A stretch of DNA of 64,000 bases from F22 sp963678855 (GCA_963678855.1 OY787448.1:682001-746000), one strand, 5' to 3'. Positions 1 through 9,458 are shown, counted from the stretch's first letter. Program-made: numbers and translations. The notes: generated by a model not told the origin, from the sequence alone.

Positions 1-768
1 TTGTGTAGCTTGTGTCAACAGCTCTCCTTGAGGACCCGCCACAAAGCTTGATCCCCAAAAAGAGATACCACCTGTAACACCTGATGGATCTGGTTCATAC
101 CCTGTTCTATTCACGGTGACCACAGGTATACCATTTGCTACCGCATGACCACGCTGTACAGTAATCCACGCATTCACTTGACGTAATTGTTCTTCCATAT
201 CATCTCTGCTGTCCCAACCGATAGCTGTAGGATAGATCAACATCTCTGCCCCTTTCATAGCCATCAGTCGAGCTGCCTCTGGATACCACTGATCCCAACA
301 CACCAATACTCCTAAGCGACCGATAGAAGTGTCAATAGGTTCGAACCCCTGATCACCTGGTGTAAAGTAGAACTTTTCATAATAAGCAGGATCGTCTGGT
401 ATGTGCATTTTACGATAGGTGCCTGCAATGCTACCATCTGAATCAAAAACAACAGCCGTGTTGTGATACAAACCAGGAGCGCGACGTTCGAACAAAGAGG
501 TGACAAGCACCACGCCATTATTTCTTGCCGCATCACTATAGACTTTGCATGATGGTCCTTCTGGAATAGGTTCTGCCAAGTCGAACAGATCAACATCTTC
601 TGTCTGACAGAAATATAAGCTGTTATGTAACTCCTGCAAAACCACCAGCTGTGCGCCTTGCGATGCAGCAGCTTCAATCTGGCGTAGCATCGTAATTCGA
701 TTACTGGTAATACTGTCTACATTATGCTGTTGAACAAGAGCTACACGTATAGTTCGTTTATCTTCCAT
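1..768 (-). CDS. aguB: N-carbamoylputrescine amidohydrolase, C-terminus cut by window edge
   Basis: Nitrilase-superfamily enzyme that releases ammonia and CO2 from N-carbamoylputrescine to give putrescine, the last step of the agmatine route to polyamines; cytosolic. Reading down from the ATG at 768, 256 codons are open to the window edge, so about 35 of the usual ~290 residues are missing. Visible marks are the catalytic Glu in LQELHNSLYFCQ, the Lys in YRKMHIPDDPAYYEKFYF and the nucleophile Cys in VLVCWDQWYPEAARLM; the IPDDPAYYEKFYFTPGD stretch is characteristic of AguB rather than of general nitrilases. It lies 89 bases downstream of lysA on the same strand and may be its last operon partner. 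An agmatine deiminase (AguA) would be expected just beyond the edge, but this cannot be seen. Confidence 0.9.
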   Translation of the reverse strand, partial: MEDKRTIRVALVQQHNVDSITSNRITMLRQIEAAASQGAQLVVLQELHNSLYFCQTEDVDLFDLAEPIPEGPSCKVYSDAARNNGVVLVTSLFERRAPGLYHNTAVVFDSDGSIAGTYRKMHIPDDPAYYEKFYFTPGDQGFEPIDTSIGRLGVLVCWDQWYPEAARLMAMKGAEMLIYPTAIGWDSRDDMEEQLRQVNAWITVQRGHAVANGIPVVTVNRTGYEPDPSGVTGGISFWGSSFVAGPQGELLTQATQ

Positions 769-805
769 GGTAGAAAATATTTAGTTAGGTATTAGAAAAG
801 CGGAA

Positions 806-831
806 GTCCAAGCTTCATCTGAAGCCTGGAC
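806..831 (-). terminator. Hairpin between lysA and aguB
   Basis: A 12-base-pair stem with one mismatch (806-817 with 820-831) and a very tight loop lies between lysA and aguB. It has no strong T run on the minus strand, so it could be a weak or partial terminator, or an mRNA-processing or stability element. Confidence 0.4.
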
Positions 832-857
832 AACACTTGATATTTTATGTAGCTAAA

Positions 858-2015
858 CTATTCAAAGTCAGTTGAATAGTAAGCTACTGGTAAAGTACGA
901 CAGTTGTATGTAGATGCCATGATTTCACCATATGCGCCAGCACTTCTGAAAGCAATCAAATCGCCACGCTTAGGTAATGGAATCTGTGCACCTTTCTCAA
1001 AAACATCACTTGATTCGCAAATAGGGCCCACGATATCAACTGTAGACATAGGTGCATCAGGAGATGTGATATTTTCTGCTACGTGTACTGCTTGATACAA
1101 TGCAGGACGCATCAATTCTGTGAAACCTGCATCAAGAATAGCAAACTTACGGTTTACACCTTCTTTAAGATACAAGCACTTACTAATCATGGCACCACAT
1201 TGACCTACAACACTACGTCCGAGTTCACAATGTAGATGTTGACCTGGACGCAAATCAAGATTCTCAGCAAATGTATCGAAGTATGCTTTAAAATCAGGAA
1301 TCGGATTTTCATCTGGTGACACATAGTCAATACCTAGTCCACCACCCACATTGATATCTTGTACATGGAAACCAGCTACCGCCAAGTCTTGCTGCAATTC
1401 ATTCACACGCAAAGCCAATCCTTTAAAAGGATCTGTTTTAGTGATTTGAGAACCAATATGGAAGTGCAATCCTAGCACTTCAACATGACTCATTTGACTA
1501 GCAATTTGGAATATTGGCAACATATCTTGCATAGCGATACCAAACTTGTTCTCAGCCAAACCTGTAGTGATATTCTTGTGTGTATCAGCATCTACTTCAG
1601 GATTGATACGGAAAGCAACACGAACTTTCTGACCATGCTTTTGTGCCAATTCGTTGATAATCTCCAACTCTGGCACTGATTCTACATTGAAACAGTAGAT
1701 ACCAGCTGAGATACCAAGTTCGATTTCCCAATCTGCCTTACCGACACCCGCAAATACAATTTTATCTGCTGGTACACCTGCATCTAGTGCAGCTTGTACT
1801 TCACCACCACTCACACTGTCTGTACCGAAACCATTCTCGGCTATCAGTTGAAGGACACGAGGGTTAGCATTGGCTTTTACCGCGTAATGTACGTGATAGT
1901 TTGGTCTGTCTTTAATGCCTTCTTTCACAGCGTCCAAAGTCTGCTGCAAAAGATTCATATCATAATAATAGAAGGGTGTGCGCAAAGCACGTAGTTGTTC
2001 TACTGGAAAATTCAT
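858..2015 (-). CDS. lysA: Diaminopimelate decarboxylase
   Basis: PLP-dependent fold-type III decarboxylase that converts meso-diaminopimelate to L-lysine, the last step of lysine synthesis. The 385-residue length is normal for the family. The PLP lysine is K47 in HYAVKANANP, the phosphate-binding glycine loop is GGGLGIDY, and the active-site Cys of the second subunit is about C333 in GPICESSDVF. It sits 50 bases downstream of lysC, so the first and last enzymes of the pathway are adjacent and probably co-transcribed. Carboxynorspermidine decarboxylase is a related alternative, and aguB next door makes that worth considering, but the CESSD motif and the lysC partner favour LysA. Confidence 0.94.
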   Translation of the reverse strand: MNFPVEQLRALRTPFYYYDMNLLQQTLDAVKEGIKDRPNYHVHYAVKANANPRVLQLIAENGFGTDSVSGGEVQAALDAGVPADKIVFAGVGKADWEIELGISAGIYCFNVESVPELEIINELAQKHGQKVRVAFRINPEVDADTHKNITTGLAENKFGIAMQDMLPIFQIASQMSHVEVLGLHFHIGSQITKTDPFKGLALRVNELQQDLAVAGFHVQDINVGGGLGIDYVSPDENPIPDFKAYFDTFAENLDLRPGQHLHCELGRSVVGQCGAMISKCLYLKEGVNRKFAILDAGFTELMRPALYQAVHVAENITSPDAPMSTVDIVGPICESSDVFEKGAQIPLPKRGDLIAFRSAGAYGEIMASTYNCRTLPVAYYSTDFE

Positions 2016-2065
2016 TGTTTATTTACTTATTATTGTTTTCTGATTAATCGATTCAAAGATGTCTC

Positions 2066-3391
2066 TTATTTCTTTGAACCAGTAAAAAGGGAATTGCTCA
2101 ATGCTTGAAGCGCTTTTTGCTTATCTTCTTCACGCACCAAGAATGAGATATTATAGTTACTACCTCCATATGAAATCATACGTACAGGTACTTCGCGCAT
2201 AGCAGCGACAACAGTAGATTCAAAACCTACATTTTGCCATTGCAAGTCGCCCACTACACAAAGAATACACATTTTTTCATCAACAGTTACCGTACCATAC
2301 ATCTTAAGATCATCCAAGATGCTGTTCAAATTCTTCGTGTTATCGATAGTCATAGAAACACCGACCTCACTAGTACAAACCATATCGATAGAAGTCTCAT
2401 GGCTTTCAAAGATCTCGAAGACCTTACGCATAAAACCATGTGCCAAAAGCATACGACTAGACTTGATACGGATAGCTGTAATATTATCTTTAGCAGCGAC
2501 TGCTTTAATCTTGGCCAATTCCATATCGTTAGAAATCAAAGTACCAGGGGCACTTGGATCCATTGTATTCAATAGGCGTACTGGGATGTTTGCATACTTA
2601 GCTGGTTGCACGCAAGTAGGGTGCAAAATCTTAGCACCAAAATAAGCCAACTCAGCAGCTTCATCAAAGTTAAGTTGAGGTACAGGACATGTGTTATCTA
2701 CCACACGAGGGTCATTATTGTGCATGCCATCGATATCTGTCCAAATCTGAATTTCTTCAGCGCCAACAGCAGCACCAACAAGTGATGCTGTATAGTCAGA
2801 ACCACCTCGTTGTAGGTTGTCAATCTCACCATAAGCGTTTCGGCAGATATATCCTTGCGTGATATAGATATCTGCATCTGAATGCTTAGCAAACAGTTCC
2901 TCCAAATGAGTACGAATATACACAGGATCTGGTTCAGCATTCTTATCCGTACGCATATACTCCAAAGCAGGAAGCAATACAGCCTTCACGCCCTTTTCTT
3001 GAAGATAGTGAGTCATCATTTGAGTAGACATCAACTCACCTTGAGCAAGAATCACCTTTTCTTCAAACAAAGTAAAGATGTCTTTCGTGTATGAGCGAAT
3101 CGTATCAAAAATCTCTTTATTCGCCTTGTTAGCTGCTTCAGCCAAAGCCTCATCACTGTACAGTTCCTTAACGACCATACGGTACTTAGCTTCAAGTTGA
3201 TTGATGATTTCATTAGCACCCTCTGGATTCTTTTTATACAAATAGTCAGCGATTTCCACCAAAGTATTTGTGGTACCCGACATCGCCGAAAGTACTACAA
3301 GTTTTTTATCACCATCTGTAATTAAGTTTGCCACATCTTGGATGCGCTGTACAGTTCCTACGGATGTACCGCCAAATTTCATTACTTTCAT
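2066..3391 (-). CDS. lysC: Aspartate kinase, monofunctional
   Basis: Phosphorylates L-aspartate, the committed step towards lysine, threonine, methionine and diaminopimelate. At 441 residues it carries only the kinase and the regulatory part. The N-terminus MKVMKFGGTSVG is the standard nucleotide-binding start; the kinase domain runs to about residue 290, followed by two ACT repeats to the end (roughly 300-441) that in this family bind the feedback amino acid. There is no homoserine dehydrogenase fusion, unlike ThrA/MetL. It lies 48 bases after ftsE and 50 before lysA. Which end product inhibits it cannot be read from the sequence; the link to lysA suggests lysine. Confidence 0.94.
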   Translation of the reverse strand: MKVMKFGGTSVGTVQRIQDVANLITDGDKKLVVLSAMSGTTNTLVEIADYLYKKNPEGANEIINQLEAKYRMVVKELYSDEALAEAANKANKEIFDTIRSYTKDIFTLFEEKVILAQGELMSTQMMTHYLQEKGVKAVLLPALEYMRTDKNAEPDPVYIRTHLEELFAKHSDADIYITQGYICRNAYGEIDNLQRGGSDYTASLVGAAVGAEEIQIWTDIDGMHNNDPRVVDNTCPVPQLNFDEAAELAYFGAKILHPTCVQPAKYANIPVRLLNTMDPSAPGTLISNDMELAKIKAVAAKDNITAIRIKSSRMLLAHGFMRKVFEIFESHETSIDMVCTSEVGVSMTIDNTKNLNSILDDLKMYGTVTVDEKMCILCVVGDLQWQNVGFESTVVAAMREVPVRMISYGGSNYNISFLVREEDKQKALQALSNSLFTGSKK

Positions 3392-3439
3392 CTTATTATC
3401 TCCTCTATCTTTATATTACGGTTTTTATTCTCTAACTCA

Positions 3440-4375
3440 TTATTTTTCTGAGACAGCAGATCCATCTACTTGATTAGTTTCTTTGGACACTGTCGTGGGC
3501 AAAAGCTCATCGAACATGTCATCTATACGACCAGTAAGATTGTCACCGATTTCTTCCTTTATAGTAGTCTCTACTTCTGATGTTTCAACTTCTACAAAGG
3601 CTTGTTCCATGACTTGCTCTTCTACTTCATCCGATGCCGAAAGTACCTCAGACGTATCTTCGATTTCTGGAGTAGAAGCACCTCGATAAGTTTCTGTGAT
3701 GTCTACAAAACATCTTTCTTCACAACGCATCACCTTACCAGGGTGATTTTTTACGATGATCTCATCATGTGTCGACATGATTACGGCAGTACCATTTCGT
3801 GCGATACTCTTAAGCAAGTCCATCACATCTTGACTATTCTTATCATCTAAGTTACCTGTAGGTTCATCGGCCAAAATAATCTCAGGATTGTTTAGAATAG
3901 CTCGTGCTATAACCACACGTTGTTGTTCTCCACCACTCAATTGATTGGGCAATTTAAAGCCCTTGGTTTTTAAGTTGACCATTTCAAGCACTTCCTTGAT
4001 ACGATTATCAATTTCGCGATTGTTTTTCCATCCAGTGGCACGCAGTACAAACTTTAGGTTGTCTGTAACACTGCGATCAGTCAACAGCTGAAAATCTTGA
4101 AAAACGATACCTAAACGGCGACGTAGTTTTGGTAATTTGCTCATCTTGATTTTGGACATATCAAAATCCAAGACCTTAGCTTCACTCGCTTTATCGAGTC
4201 CCATCTCTCCATACATACTCTTCAACAAGCTACTCTTACCAGAGCCTGAAGGTCCAGTAAGAAAGACAAAATCACTCGGATAGAGGTCAAAATCAATGCC
4301 CTCCAAAACCAAATAATCATCATGTCTCAAATCAACTCCGCGGTATTGAATCAAAGGTGTTGCCAACTCTGCCAT
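3440..4375 (-). CDS. ftsE: FtsE-like ABC ATPase with acidic C-terminal extension
   Basis: ATP-binding protein of the FtsE/LolD class. FtsE pairs with FtsX at the inner membrane to control septal peptidoglycan hydrolysis. Walker A is GPSGSGKSS, the signature is LSGGEQQRVVIARA, and Walker B is ILADEPTGNLDD followed by the switch His in MSTHDEI. The ATPase core ends near residue 225, the usual length of FtsE. About 85 further residues follow that are rich in Glu, Thr, Ser and Val with no hydrophobic segment, probably a disordered acidic tail. No ftsX is adjacent; the neighbours are hisIE (22 bases upstream) and lysC. The subfamily call rests on the general pattern, and a LolD-type role cannot be excluded. 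Confidence 0.8.
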   Translation of the reverse strand: MAELATPLIQYRGVDLRHDDYLVLEGIDFDLYPSDFVFLTGPSGSGKSSLLKSMYGEMGLDKASEAKVLDFDMSKIKMSKLPKLRRRLGIVFQDFQLLTDRSVTDNLKFVLRATGWKNNREIDNRIKEVLEMVNLKTKGFKLPNQLSGGEQQRVVIARAILNNPEIILADEPTGNLDDKNSQDVMDLLKSIARNGTAVIMSTHDEIIVKNHPGKVMRCEERCFVDITETYRGASTPEIEDTSEVLSASDEVEEQVMEQAFVEVETSEVETTIKEEIGDNLTGRIDDMFDELLPTTVSKETNQVDGSAVSEK

Positions 4376-4397
4376 ATCGTTTTTTTATATTATATTT

Positions 4398-5018
4398 CTA
4401 GTGCTTTTTCCAGTTTGGATCGTGACGCTCTACAAGTTCGTCTACCAAATCTTGGATAGACAATCCTTGCGATGTAAGCATAACAATTAAGTGATAAAGC
4501 ATATCTGAACCTTCATAAATCACACGTTCTTTCGTGCCATTTGTTGCTTCAATAACCATCTCGACTGCTTCTTCACCTACTTTTTGCGCCATCTTATTAA
4601 TACCACTTTGGAACAAGCTAGTCGTATATGATCCTTCTGGTTGTTCTTTATAGCGCTTATTGATAAACTCTTGCAATTCAGCTAAGAAAAGCAATGGGTT
4701 CTTATCGTTTGTTTCTCCCCAACAAGTGTCTGTACCTAAGTGACACACAGGACCAGCTGGTTTCGCTTTTACAAGCAATGTATCGTTATCGCAATCAGAC
4801 GCGATAGATACCAATTCCAAGATATTGCCACTCTCCTCACCTTTTGTCCACAAACGTTGTTTGCTACGGCTAAAGAAAGTCACTTTATTAATTTCAAGCG
4901 TCTTTTCATACGCTTCTTTGTTCATATATCCCATCATCAAGACTTTACCTGTGATTGCATCTTGTACAATAGCAGGAACTAGTCCATCATTTTTGTCAAA
5001 ATCAATTGTTATTTCCAT
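4398..5018 (-). CDS. hisIE: Bifunctional phosphoribosyl-AMP cyclohydrolase / phosphoribosyl-ATP pyrophosphatase
   Basis: Catalyses steps two and three of histidine synthesis. The N-terminal HisI domain (about 1-110) shows SRSKQRLWTKGEESGN and the zinc-binding cysteines of PVCHLGTDTCWG. The C-terminal HisE domain (about 115-206) shows the metal-binding acidic helix KVGEEAVEMVIEA. The 206-residue length matches fused HisIE proteins. It is last of the four his genes here, 46 bases after hisF. hisG, hisD, hisC and hisB are not in the window. Confidence 0.95.
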   Translation of the reverse strand: MEITIDFDKNDGLVPAIVQDAITGKVLMMGYMNKEAYEKTLEINKVTFFSRSKQRLWTKGEESGNILELVSIASDCDNDTLLVKAKPAGPVCHLGTDTCWGETNDKNPLLFLAELQEFINKRYKEQPEGSYTTSLFQSGINKMAQKVGEEAVEMVIEATNGTKERVIYEGSDMLYHLIVMLTSQGLSIQDLVDELVERHDPNWKKH

Positions 5019-5064
5019 TTTCCAATCTGTTTTAATGTATTTGTTCTATCCCTATGAATCTCAT

Positions 5065-5826
5065 TTAATAGTTTTGACGCACAGCGATACCACGCTCACA
5101 AAGATACGATTTTAAATCGGGAATCTGTATCTCTCCAAAGTGAAAAACACTTGCTGCGAGGGCTGCATCAGCTCCTCCTTTTTCAAATGCCTCGGCGAAA
5201 TGCTCCATTGTGCCCGCCCCACCACTAGCAATAATTGGGATAGACAATGCTTCATGAAGTTCTCTAAGTTCTTTCAAAGCATAACCTGTTTTTACACCAT
5301 CATGATCCATGCTGGTAAACAGAATCTCTCCCGCACCTCGGTCTTGAGCTTCACGCGCCCAATCCATCAAGCGAATATCTGTAGCTAGACGGCCACCGTT
5401 TAGATAGCATCTCCAACCTTCAGGATCGTGTCGAGCATCTATGGCTACCACACACACTTGTGAGCCGAAGTTATCAGCTATTTCATTGATTAATTCAGGG
5501 CGACGAATAGCTGCCGAATTGATTGACACCTTATCTGCACCTGCCGCCAATAAGCGCTCCACATCCTTCACCTCATGAATACCTCCACCTACTGTAAATG
5601 GGATACTGATATGAGCAGCAATACGCTCTACCAATTGAGCAAAAGTCTTACGTCCTTCGTGGGTCGCAGTAATATCTAGAAACGTCAACTCGTCGGCACC
5701 TGCTGCACTATAAGCGGCTGCTAGTTCTACAGGATCTCCTGCTTCTCGTAGTTCGACAAAATTGACTCCTTTTACAGTTTGACCATCTTTAATATCCAAA
5801 CAAGGGATTATTCGTTTTGCTAACAT
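5065..5826 (-). CDS. hisF: Imidazole glycerol phosphate synthase, cyclase subunit
   Basis: TIM-barrel cyclase that uses ammonia from HisH to make imidazole glycerol phosphate and AICAR. I place the start at 5826 (MLAKRIIPCLDIKDG), which gives 253 residues, the family length; an in-frame ATG 13 codons upstream gives an atypical N-terminus. The two catalytic aspartates are visible, D11 in CLDIKDG and the one in VCVVAIDARHD, along with the phosphate-binding loops FTVGGGI and IASGGAG. It lies 50 bases after hisA and acts as a heterodimer with the HisH encoded just upstream. Confidence 0.96.
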   Translation of the reverse strand: MLAKRIIPCLDIKDGQTVKGVNFVELREAGDPVELAAAYSAAGADELTFLDITATHEGRKTFAQLVERIAAHISIPFTVGGGIHEVKDVERLLAAGADKVSINSAAIRRPELINEIADNFGSQVCVVAIDARHDPEGWRCYLNGGRLATDIRLMDWAREAQDRGAGEILFTSMDHDGVKTGYALKELRELHEALSIPIIASGGAGTMEHFAEAFEKGGADAALAASVFHFGEIQIPDLKSYLCERGIAVRQNY

Positions 5827-5876
5827 CGTTCTATCGTATATCTTTGAGCGGCACCGTAATACCACCTCTATTTTTA

Positions 5877-6596
5877 TTAAAAGAAACTGCTAATTTCATC
5901 TAGTGAAATGCGATTCTCATAGATTGCCTTTCCAAAGACTACAGCTGGTACGCCTGCACTGTCCAAAGCCTTTAAGTCGTCTATACTACTAACACCACCA
6001 CTTGCAATTAAATATAGTTCAGGATGTGCTTGCAACATTTCTTTGTATAAAGCAACTGACGGTCCTTGTAGCATACCATCACAAGCAATATCAGTACAGA
6101 TACACTTTGTGATTCCAGCTTCCATATATTTATCCAAAAATGGCATCAGCTCTAAACCTGAGTCCTCCTGCCATCCAGAGACTGCAACCAACTTATCTTT
6201 GACATCAGCACCTAGGATGATACGCTCGCAACCGAAAGTTTCTATCCACCTTAAGAAAGTCTGAGGATCTTTTACAGCGATACTGCCACCAGTTATCATA
6301 CTAGCACCTGATTCAAAAGCGATACGCAAATCATCATCACTTTTTAGACCACCACCAAAATCGACTACAAGATTTGTTTGAGAAGCGATAGCCTCTAAGA
6401 TTTTATAATTGACAATATGATGACTTTTAGCCCCATCCAAATCAACCACGTGCAAGCGTCTTACCCCATGGTCTTCAAAAGACTTAGCCACCTCTACAGG
6501 CGACTCATTATATACTTTCTTACTGGCATAATCGCCTTGCGACAACCGCACGCACTTGCCATCAATTATATCAATTGCAGGAATTAATTCAATCAC
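5877..6596 (-). CDS. hisA: ProFAR isomerase (phosphoribosylformimino-AICAR-P isomerase)
   Basis: TIM-barrel isomerase of the fourth histidine step, homologous to HisF. Catalytic Asp residues lie in the PAIDIIDGKCVRL start (D8) and in ILGADVKD. Phosphate-binding loops VDFGGGLK and IASGGVSS are both present. It is 239 residues, the normal length. The gene starts 4 bases after the hisH stop, which indicates tight translational coupling, and it is followed by hisF. Confidence 0.96.
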   Translation of the reverse strand: MIELIPAIDIIDGKCVRLSQGDYASKKVYNESPVEVAKSFEDHGVRRLHVVDLDGAKSHHIVNYKILEAIASQTNLVVDFGGGLKSDDDLRIAFESGASMITGGSIAVKDPQTFLRWIETFGCERIILGADVKDKLVAVSGWQEDSGLELMPFLDKYMEAGITKCICTDIACDGMLQGPSVALYKEMLQAHPELYLIASGGVSSIDDLKALDSAGVPAVVFGKAIYENRISLDEISSFF

Positions 6597-6600
6597 TGTA

Positions 6601-7203
6601 TTAATCGTTTAATTGGATGAAGTTTGTCAAAATACGCTCACCTACTCCAGCACTCTTTTCAGGGTGAAACTGTGTAGCGTAATAATTATCTTTGTGTAGT
6701 GCAGCACTAAATGGCTGAATATAATCTGCTGTTGCGATTGTTTCATCACAAATCGGTACATAGTAGCTATGGACAAAATACACATAATCTTCTCCGTTCA
6801 GAGAGATACCTTGCATCAAGTCACCCTTTGTATCTACTAAGTTGTTCCATCCCATATGAGGGATTTTGAATGTCTTATCATCTGATTGGAATTTCAACAC
6901 AGGCTGGTCAAAGATATTCAACAAATCCACATCACCTTCTTCAGAGTGATTACACATCAACTGCATCCCTAAGCAGATACCCAATACAGGCTGCTTTAGG
7001 TCTAGTAAAAGCTGGTCTATATGATGCTCTTTAAGGTAAGCCATTGTGTTTTTTGCCTCTCCTACACCAGGAAAGATCACTCGGTCTGCCGCCTTGATTA
7101 CTTCAGGGTCGTCTGTAATAACAGGGGCAATATTCAGTCTATGAAGCGCATGCTCCACAGATCGAATATTGCCCGCGTTGTACTTTATGATTGCTACTTC
7201 CAT
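6601..7203 (-). CDS. hisH: Imidazole glycerol phosphate synthase, glutaminase subunit
   Basis: Class I glutamine amidotransferase that supplies ammonia to HisF. The catalytic triad is visible as C77 in LGICLGMQLM and H180/E182 in TQFHPEKSAG. The oxyanion-strand motif is IFPGVGEAKNTM. It is 200 residues, normal for HisH. It is the first gene of the his part of the operon, and a good -7 box lies just upstream at 7239-7246. Confidence 0.95.
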   Translation of the reverse strand: MEVAIIKYNAGNIRSVEHALHRLNIAPVITDDPEVIKAADRVIFPGVGEAKNTMAYLKEHHIDQLLLDLKQPVLGICLGMQLMCNHSEEGDVDLLNIFDQPVLKFQSDDKTFKIPHMGWNNLVDTKGDLMQGISLNGEDYVYFVHSYYVPICDETIATADYIQPFSAALHKDNYYATQFHPEKSAGVGERILTNFIQLND

Positions 7204-7238
7204 GAGCTCTTATAGTTGTCTTTAAAATTATCAGACCA

Positions 7239-7267
7239 CAAAAGTAGCAATTTAATAGCATTTATCG
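7239..7267 (-). promoter_or_regulatory. Bacteroidota-type promoter for the his-fts-lys gene string
   Basis: On the minus strand the -7 element TACTTTTG lies at 7239-7246, with ATTG about 21 bases upstream as a -33 element. It is about 36 bases from the hisH start. No leader peptide or attenuator with a run of His codons was seen. Confidence 0.55.
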
Positions 7268-7316
7268 CAATTTTACACCATAAAGTTGGTTTACGCCACT
7301 ATTTAATTAGTATGTT

Positions 7317-9395
7317 TTATTTCTTAAGCCATTTGTCTAGCCATTCAAAGAATGTACGTTGCCAAAGGATACCATTTTGTGGTTTCAACACCCAGTGGTT
7401 TTCGTCTGGATAGATTAACAATTCTGCTGGCACATCTCTCAACACAGCTGCATTAAATGCCGACATCCCTTGAGAAGCCAAGATACGGTAATCTTTCTCA
7501 CCGTGGATACATAGAATTGGAGTATCCCACTTGTCTACAAACTTATGAGGTGAGTTAGCAAATGTACGTTGAGCAATCTTGTTGTCCTTCTCCCAGTAAG
7601 CACCGCCCATATCCCAATTGGCAAACCACATCTCCTCTGTTTCAAGGTATTGTTGTTCCATATTGAAGATACCATCGTGTGCAATAAAGGCTTTAAAACG
7701 CTTCTCATGATGACCAGCCAACCAGTATACAGAGAAACCACCGAAGCTAGCACCAATACAACCTAAACGGTCTTGATCGACAAATGATTCTTTAGACATT
7801 GTGTCGATAGCACTCAAGTAGTCTTTCATACATTGACCACCGTAATCGCCACTAATCGCTTCATTCCATTCGTTGCCAAAACCTGGAAGACCTCTACGAT
7901 TAGGTGCTACAATAATATAATCGTGTGCTGCCATGATTTGGAAGTTCCAGCGGAAACTCCAGAATTGACTAACTGGACTTTGTGGTCCACCTTGACAATA
8001 TAATAATGTAGGGTACTTCTTGTTTGGATCGAAGTGTGGAGGATAAATCACCCAAGTAAGCATCTTCTTACCATCGGTCGTCTTAATCCATCTTTCTTCC
8101 ACCTTACCCATAGTCAACTGATCATATAGACGTGCATTTTCTTTAGAGACTTGAGTTTGCGTACCATCCATGCTTACTACATAAATCTCATCAGCAGAGC
8201 TCATCGAGTGACGCTTAGCCACAAACTTATCGTCTCCTAGCATAGCCAAAGATGCATAGTCGTGTTGACCAGCAGTAATCGCTTGTACACGTTCATCTTT
8301 CAAGTTCACACTGTAGATTTGACTTGTACTATGCCATGGGCCAATGAAATACAGATCCTGACTATTAGGAGCCCAGATATATGTATCGACATTGCTTTCA
8401 AACGCTTTACTGATAAAACGCTTCTCGCCAGTCTTCACATCCATCACGAACAAACGGTTTTGGTCAGACTCATACCCATCACGCTCCATGCTTTGCCAAG
8501 CAATATACTTGCCATCAGGGCTAAATGAAGGATTCGTATCATACCCCATATTTCCTTCAGAGATATTCTTTGTTGTATGCTCTTCTAGGTCATATACATA
8601 GATGTCGGAGTTTGTAGATTCAGAGTAAGCCTTACCAGTCAACTTACGACTAGTATAAGCAATTTGCTTAGAATCTGGCGACCAGCATAGCTGCTCCATA
8701 CCACCGAAAGGACGCATAGGGCTCTCAAATGGAGTACCACCTAGTAGATTCACAAAGTTGCTCAACTTCTCCCCGTCGAAGTCACAAACGACAGGTTGAG
8801 GTGCACCCGTTGTCCACTGATCCCAGTGCTTATACATCAAATCATTGACCACCAAGCCAGTAGCTTGTGGAAGATCTGGATGTTTATCTGCTGTAGACTG
8901 CACAGTCTTAAACTCACTAACAAGCAATAATTTCTTCTCATCTGGCGAGAAGATAAAGCCTTCGATACCATTATCACAAGAAGTCAGTTGTTTTTCGTCC
9001 GTACCATCTGGATTGATAGTCCATACTTGACCACTACGTACAAAAGCAATCTTTTGTCCACCTTGTATCCATGCTGCGCTATGCTCACTAGCTACAGAAT
9101 GAGTCAGTGCCTTGCGGTTCTTGCCGTCTACATCACTGATATACAACTCACGGTTGCTCTTGTTTTCTGCCACGCTATAATAAGCCACGCTGTACACCAT
9201 TTGTTTGTTGTCTGGAGATACAGCGACTCCACCGATACGACCAAATGCCCACAAAGCTTCAGGAGTCATTCGACCATCCTTAATCTCAACTTGCTGAGGA
9301 CCAATAATATCGGTCTTCGCTTCCTTTTGATTACCAGCTGCACAACTTGCTAGCGTCATCATTGCACCTGCCATAAGAATATTAGAAAATTTCAT
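7317..9395 (-). CDS. dpp5: Dipeptidyl-peptidase 5-like S9 serine peptidase
   Basis: Exported alpha/beta-hydrolase peptidase that removes N-terminal dipeptides, giving dipeptides as carbon and energy source in peptide-using Bacteroidales. The N-terminus is a signal peptide with a possible lipobox (MTLASC). A beta-propeller region fills residues ~45-410, and the catalytic domain follows with S550 in GASFGG, D635 in HGEKDYR and H667 in DENHW. The spacing of the triad matches what I recall of Porphyromonas gingivalis DPP5, as do long shared stretches such as QFWSFRWN and TEEMWFANWD. Its own promoter is at 9428-9458. DPP5 is the most likely specificity; other S9C peptidases are the alternative. 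Confidence 0.85.
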   Translation of the reverse strand: MKFSNILMAGAMMTLASCAAGNQKEAKTDIIGPQQVEIKDGRMTPEALWAFGRIGGVAVSPDNKQMVYSVAYYSVAENKSNRELYISDVDGKNRKALTHSVASEHSAAWIQGGQKIAFVRSGQVWTINPDGTDEKQLTSCDNGIEGFIFSPDEKKLLLVSEFKTVQSTADKHPDLPQATGLVVNDLMYKHWDQWTTGAPQPVVCDFDGEKLSNFVNLLGGTPFESPMRPFGGMEQLCWSPDSKQIAYTSRKLTGKAYSESTNSDIYVYDLEEHTTKNISEGNMGYDTNPSFSPDGKYIAWQSMERDGYESDQNRLFVMDVKTGEKRFISKAFESNVDTYIWAPNSQDLYFIGPWHSTSQIYSVNLKDERVQAITAGQHDYASLAMLGDDKFVAKRHSMSSADEIYVVSMDGTQTQVSKENARLYDQLTMGKVEERWIKTTDGKKMLTWVIYPPHFDPNKKYPTLLYCQGGPQSPVSQFWSFRWNFQIMAAHDYIIVAPNRRGLPGFGNEWNEAISGDYGGQCMKDYLSAIDTMSKESFVDQDRLGCIGASFGGFSVYWLAGHHEKRFKAFIAHDGIFNMEQQYLETEEMWFANWDMGGAYWEKDNKIAQRTFANSPHKFVDKWDTPILCIHGEKDYRILASQGMSAFNAAVLRDVPAELLIYPDENHWVLKPQNGILWQRTFFEWLDKWLKK

Positions 9396-9427
9396 ATTAT
9401 GTTTAAATTATCAGGTAAAAACTCTTA

Positions 9428-9458
9428 CAAAGATACATGGATAAAGACATTCTCCAAA
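9428..9458 (-). promoter_or_regulatory. Promoter of the DPP5-like gene
   Basis: On the minus strand, -7 element TATCTTTG (9428-9435) and -33 TTTG (9455-9458) are 19 bases apart, an exact match to the Bacteroidota consensus, and 33 bases from the start codon. Confidence 0.75.

Noticed and set aside
5827..5865. Upstream in-frame ATG for hisF
   Set aside because: Adds 13 residues absent from the family; MLAKRIIPCLDIKDG is the standard HisF N-terminus.
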